Origin: Phaeocystidibacter marisrubri
GTDB taxonomy: Bacteria; Bacteroidota; Bacteroidia; Flavobacteriales; Schleiferiaceae
Length of the DNA stretch: 64,000 bases
Assembly (NCBI RefSeq): GCF_008933165.1
Contig: NZ_WBVQ01000001.1
Coordinates: 124,001-188,000 of the forward strand
Direction of reading: 5' to 3'
Of this stretch, positions 61,488 through 64,000 are shown piece by piece. Made by a program: the position numbers and the translations under genes. The notes beneath the pieces are model-generated. The model was not told the origin of the DNA. It saw only the letters and a list, made by a program, of their open reading frames with translations, and ran no database searches. How positions within the stretch are numbered: the stretch's first letter is position 1; each line of letters begins with the position of its first letter.

Positions 61488-64000
61488 ATGAAACCTATAC
61501 TAACGCTGTTAGCCTTCGTTTTGTCCTTCTTCGCAATAGGACAGAAACACAAACTAGAATGGCAAGTGTCGGAGTATATTGGCGGCGAAGAACCTGTCGT
61601 GTATTTGACATTTGAAGGTGCATCCTACAACGGTTCACCTATGCCCAACGTTTCGGGTTCTTATTCTTTGCCTGTTGCTTCTAAGTCGCATTTGGAGCTT
61701 CTTTTTCCAGTTTACAGTGAATTGACTTCGGAAGAATTGAAAGCTTTTCAACCGGGGTGGATTTCATCGATAGAGAATTCTGAAATCACGCAGTCCTACG
61801 ATCCTGAAAGTGCGACCATCAATTACAGATTTATTCCATTCCGCATCAATCCTCAATCTGGACGCGTGGAGAAGTTGGTTTCTTTCGATCTCGTGGCGAT
61901 CACAGAACCCGAAGAGACTTATTCTTTCAAAACCAACAACTGGGCAGCGCATTCCGTATTGGCAAATGGTTCATGGGTTCGAATGCCCATTGCGGAATCA
62001 GGTCTCCATCGTGTAAAAGTTTCAGATTTGTCTTCAGGTGGATTGTCAATTGTGGGTGAACCAACCAGCGCATTGCAGCTCTATCACAATCCAGGTGGTA
62101 AACTCCCTCAGCGAATTTCTGATTTTCGATACGATGACTTGGCGCAAATAGCGATCCATATCGAAGATGGTGGGGATAATGTACTGGATGCGAATGATAT
62201 GGTTTACTTCTACGCAGAAGGCCCACATAGTATTGATTACAACGTTAGCAATGATCGCCTTCAGCACGATTACAATGAATATTCGGAGAGGTCGTATGTG
62301 TATGCTACGGTAAACTCACAAGTGACGGGTATTCGCGTTGAAACTCAACCTTGGACAGGTGGAGCGGCAACGACTACTTCTACAGGTTTTGATGAGCTTC
62401 AGTTCCACGAATTGGATGAGCGTAACATCACCGGAACGGGGAGAGAGTGGTACGGCGAAGTGTTTGACTTCAATCTTAGCCGAACATTCAACTTTTCGTT
62501 TCCCAATCGCGTTCTTACTGAAGATGTCACGCTTTTAGCGCGAGGAGCAGCAAGTTCACCCGTTTCGGGTACACGTTTGGAATATGTGGAGAATGGAACG
62601 ACTCAATTAGTGAGTACGTTTTCCCCTATTTTTTCTTCCATCGAATTTACAACGGCGGCTTCCCAAGTGAAGTTTTCAAGTCCGAATACGAACATTGACC
62701 TAACCGTAAATTACAATAGAGGGCAGAGTACGTCCTCTTCTGCTTATCTCGATTATATCTCTGTTCAAGCTCGAAGAAGTTGGATATATTCGACGGGAGG
62801 ATTCATCGCTCGCGACTTGCAATCCATAGCTACCGCTAGTGTGGTTCAATATACATTGAGCGATAACTCCGCATGGGTTTGGGATGTTACCAATCCAATT
62901 CGTCCGTTCATGCCAGCAAGAGGTGTTAATGGAGAATGGCGCTCACATGGTGATTCACTTCGAACCTTTGCCGTATATCGTCCGGGTGATGCTATGTCTC
63001 CAGGCAAAATGGAAAAGGTTGCCAATCAAGACTTACACGGTATAGACGATGTGGATATGGTGATCATTTCACATCCTGAGTTCTACGACGAAGCCGTTCG
63101 CTTAGCTGATTTCCACGTTCAATATGATGGACTTACCACTGTGGTTGTGACTCCTCAGCAAGTGTACAATGAGTTCTCATGTGGCGCTCAAGACATCACT
63201 GCTATCCGCGATTTCATTCGCATGCTTTACAAGAGAAATGCAGATCCTCTGGATTACGTGTTATTGATGGGCGATGCTTCCTACGATTACAAGGATCGCG
63301 TTCCGAATAAGCAAAATTTCGTTCCTATTTATGAGTCTGTCAATTCAAACTCGCTGTATTCATCCTTTATGACCGACGATTATTTTGTTTGTGTGGGAGA
63401 TAATGATGGGGTGAACGTGAGCGTGGAAAATTTGGATGTGATGATTGGAAGAATGCCTGTCAAATCCAAAGCAGAAGCAGAAGTTGCCGTATCGAAGATC
63501 ATCGATTATAAAACCGCTCCAGAATCTTTTGGTGATTGGAGAAATCGTTTGGCATTTGTGTCGGATGATGCGGATGAAGCATGGGAAACGGTACTTACAC
63601 AAGAACCCGAATACGTGGCTTCCATTGTAGATACTACCTATCCAGCTTTCAATATTGAGAAGATTTATTCCGACAGTTATACCCAAACGAGTTCTTCGGG
63701 TAGTCAATCTTATCCTGAAGCACGCGATGCGCTTTACCGTTCCGTACAGCGCGGAAATTTAGTGACTTCCTACACGGGGCACGGAGGAGAAGTGGGGTGG
63801 TCTTCTGAACGATTACTACAGCTAGCAGATATCGATAATTGGTCCAATGGTTTGAAGTTGCCGCTATTCATAACCATCACATGCGAATTCACTCGTTTGG
63901 ACGATCCGTTTAGAACCTCGGCAGGTGAGCAACTTTACTTGAAGAGAGGCGGAGGAGCCATCGCTTTGATTTCAACCACTCGCGTGGTGTTTGTTCCGGG
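61488..64000 (+). CDS. porU: PorU-type T9SS sortase (gingipain family C25), 3' end outside window
   Basis: Frame open from ATG 61488 to the window edge (837 codons). Signal peptide MKPILTLLAFVLSFFAIGQ, then a beta-rich region, and a C25 peptidase domain with YTGHGGEVGWSSERLL (His765) and ITITCEFTRLDDPFRTSAGE (Cys799), the catalytic pair of gingipains and PorU. PorU removes type IX sorting domains and joins cargo to A-LPS at the surface. An in-frame ATG at 61449 gives a longer, less likely start. It is divergent from porP-gldJ; porV would usually follow. Confidence 0.95.
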   Translation, partial: MKPILTLLAFVLSFFAIGQKHKLEWQVSEYIGGEEPVVYLTFEGASYNGSPMPNVSGSYSLPVASKSHLELLFPVYSELTSEELKAFQPGWISSIENSEITQSYDPESATINYRFIPFRINPQSGRVEKLVSFDLVAITEPEETYSFKTNNWAAHSVLANGSWVRMPIAESGLHRVKVSDLSSGGLSIVGEPTSALQLYHNPGGKLPQRISDFRYDDLAQIAIHIEDGGDNVLDANDMVYFYAEGPHSIDYNVSNDRLQHDYNEYSERSYVYATVNSQVTGIRVETQPWTGGAATTTSTGFDELQFHELDERNITGTGREWYGEVFDFNLSRTFNFSFPNRVLTEDVTLLARGAASSPVSGTRLEYVENGTTQLVSTFSPIFSSIEFTTAASQVKFSSPNTNIDLTVNYNRGQSTSSSAYLDYISVQARRSWIYSTGGFIARDLQSIATASVVQYTLSDNSAWVWDVTNPIRPFMPARGVNGEWRSHGDSLRTFAVYRPGDAMSPGKMEKVANQDLHGIDDVDMVIISHPEFYDEAVRLADFHVQYDGLTTVVVTPQQVYNEFSCGAQDITAIRDFIRMLYKRNADPLDYVLLMGDASYDYKDRVPNKQNFVPIYESVNSNSLYSSFMTDDYFVCVGDNDGVNVSVENLDVMIGRMPVKSKAEAEVAVSKIIDYKTAPESFGDWRNRLAFVSDDADEAWETVLTQEPEYVASIVDTTYPAFNIEKIYSDSYTQTSSSGSQSYPEARDALYRSVQRGNLVTSYTGHGGEVGWSSERLLQLADIDNWSNGLKLPLFITITCEFTRLDDPFRTSAGEQLYLKRGGGAIALISTTRVVFVP

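Overview
The window is a dense, repeat-poor piece of a Bacteroidota chromosome, most likely a marine-type Flavobacteriales (Cryomorphaceae/Schleiferiaceae-like; the family is inference). The evidence is a type IX secretion and gliding set (SprA, PorU, a PorP/SprF protein, GldJ), proteins with type IX C-terminal sorting domains, promoters of the Bacteroidota form TTTG-N20-TAnnTTTG with very short leaders, few Shine-Dalgarno sites, a mevalonate operon, and a cytochrome c oxidase with flavobacterial accessory genes. I see no phage, transposon, CRISPR array, rRNA or tRNA.

Layout. 0-2.1 kb: end of cytochrome oxidase subunit II (cut by the window edge) and subunit I. 2.1-3.5 kb: a helix-turn-helix regulator whose 362-bp upstream region carries five phased operator-like repeats and a candidate small RNA with a terminator. 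3.5-5.5 kb: ruvB-queG. 5.4-11.1 kb (minus): an envelope thiol-redox cluster (barrel, Omp28 lipoprotein, DUF6029 barrel, TlpA-like reductase, Omp28 protein with sorting domain), divergent from a small sorted protein. 12-22.3 kb (plus): ruvA, the giant T9SS translocon gene sprA, gcvH, a VanZ-like gene and two tandem TonB-like genes. 22.4-27.6 kb: cysQ, then the second half of the oxidase locus (ctaB, two subunits III, subunit IV, SCO, DUF420 and an 84-residue CAMC protein). 27.7-31.1 kb: TolC and membrane-fusion protein of an efflux system, then tsaB. 31.1-33.7 kb (minus): tag and a DUF255 lipoprotein. 33.8-37.3 kb: Pit-type phosphate transporter with a PhoU-like tail, and a phosphate-type porin. 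37.4-41 kb (minus): Omp85-type barrel, ABM monooxygenase, SUKH-like protein, M20 dipeptidase. 41.1-45.3 kb (minus): coupled fabD-mvaD-mevalonate kinase-UbiA prenyltransferase operon, preceded by queD. 45.4-48.9 kb (minus): barrel, lipoprotein, and merR-lemA-TPM-TPM. 49-53.8 kb: two glycosyltransferases, two M23 peptidases and a short paralogue of one of them. 53.8-57.2 kb: alaS with a structured leader, and a barrel. 57.2-64 kb: murF, gldJ, porP/sprF-like gene (minus) and divergent porU, cut by the right edge.

Most genes serve the envelope, aerobic respiration or housekeeping. The best leads for undescribed biology are the operator array plus small RNA at 3.1-3.5 kb, the thiol-redox/outer-membrane cluster at 5.4-11.1 kb, the CAMC protein in the oxidase assembly operon, the alaS leader, and the short M23-like protein next to alaS. 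All are sequence-based hypotheses; no database or structure search was run.
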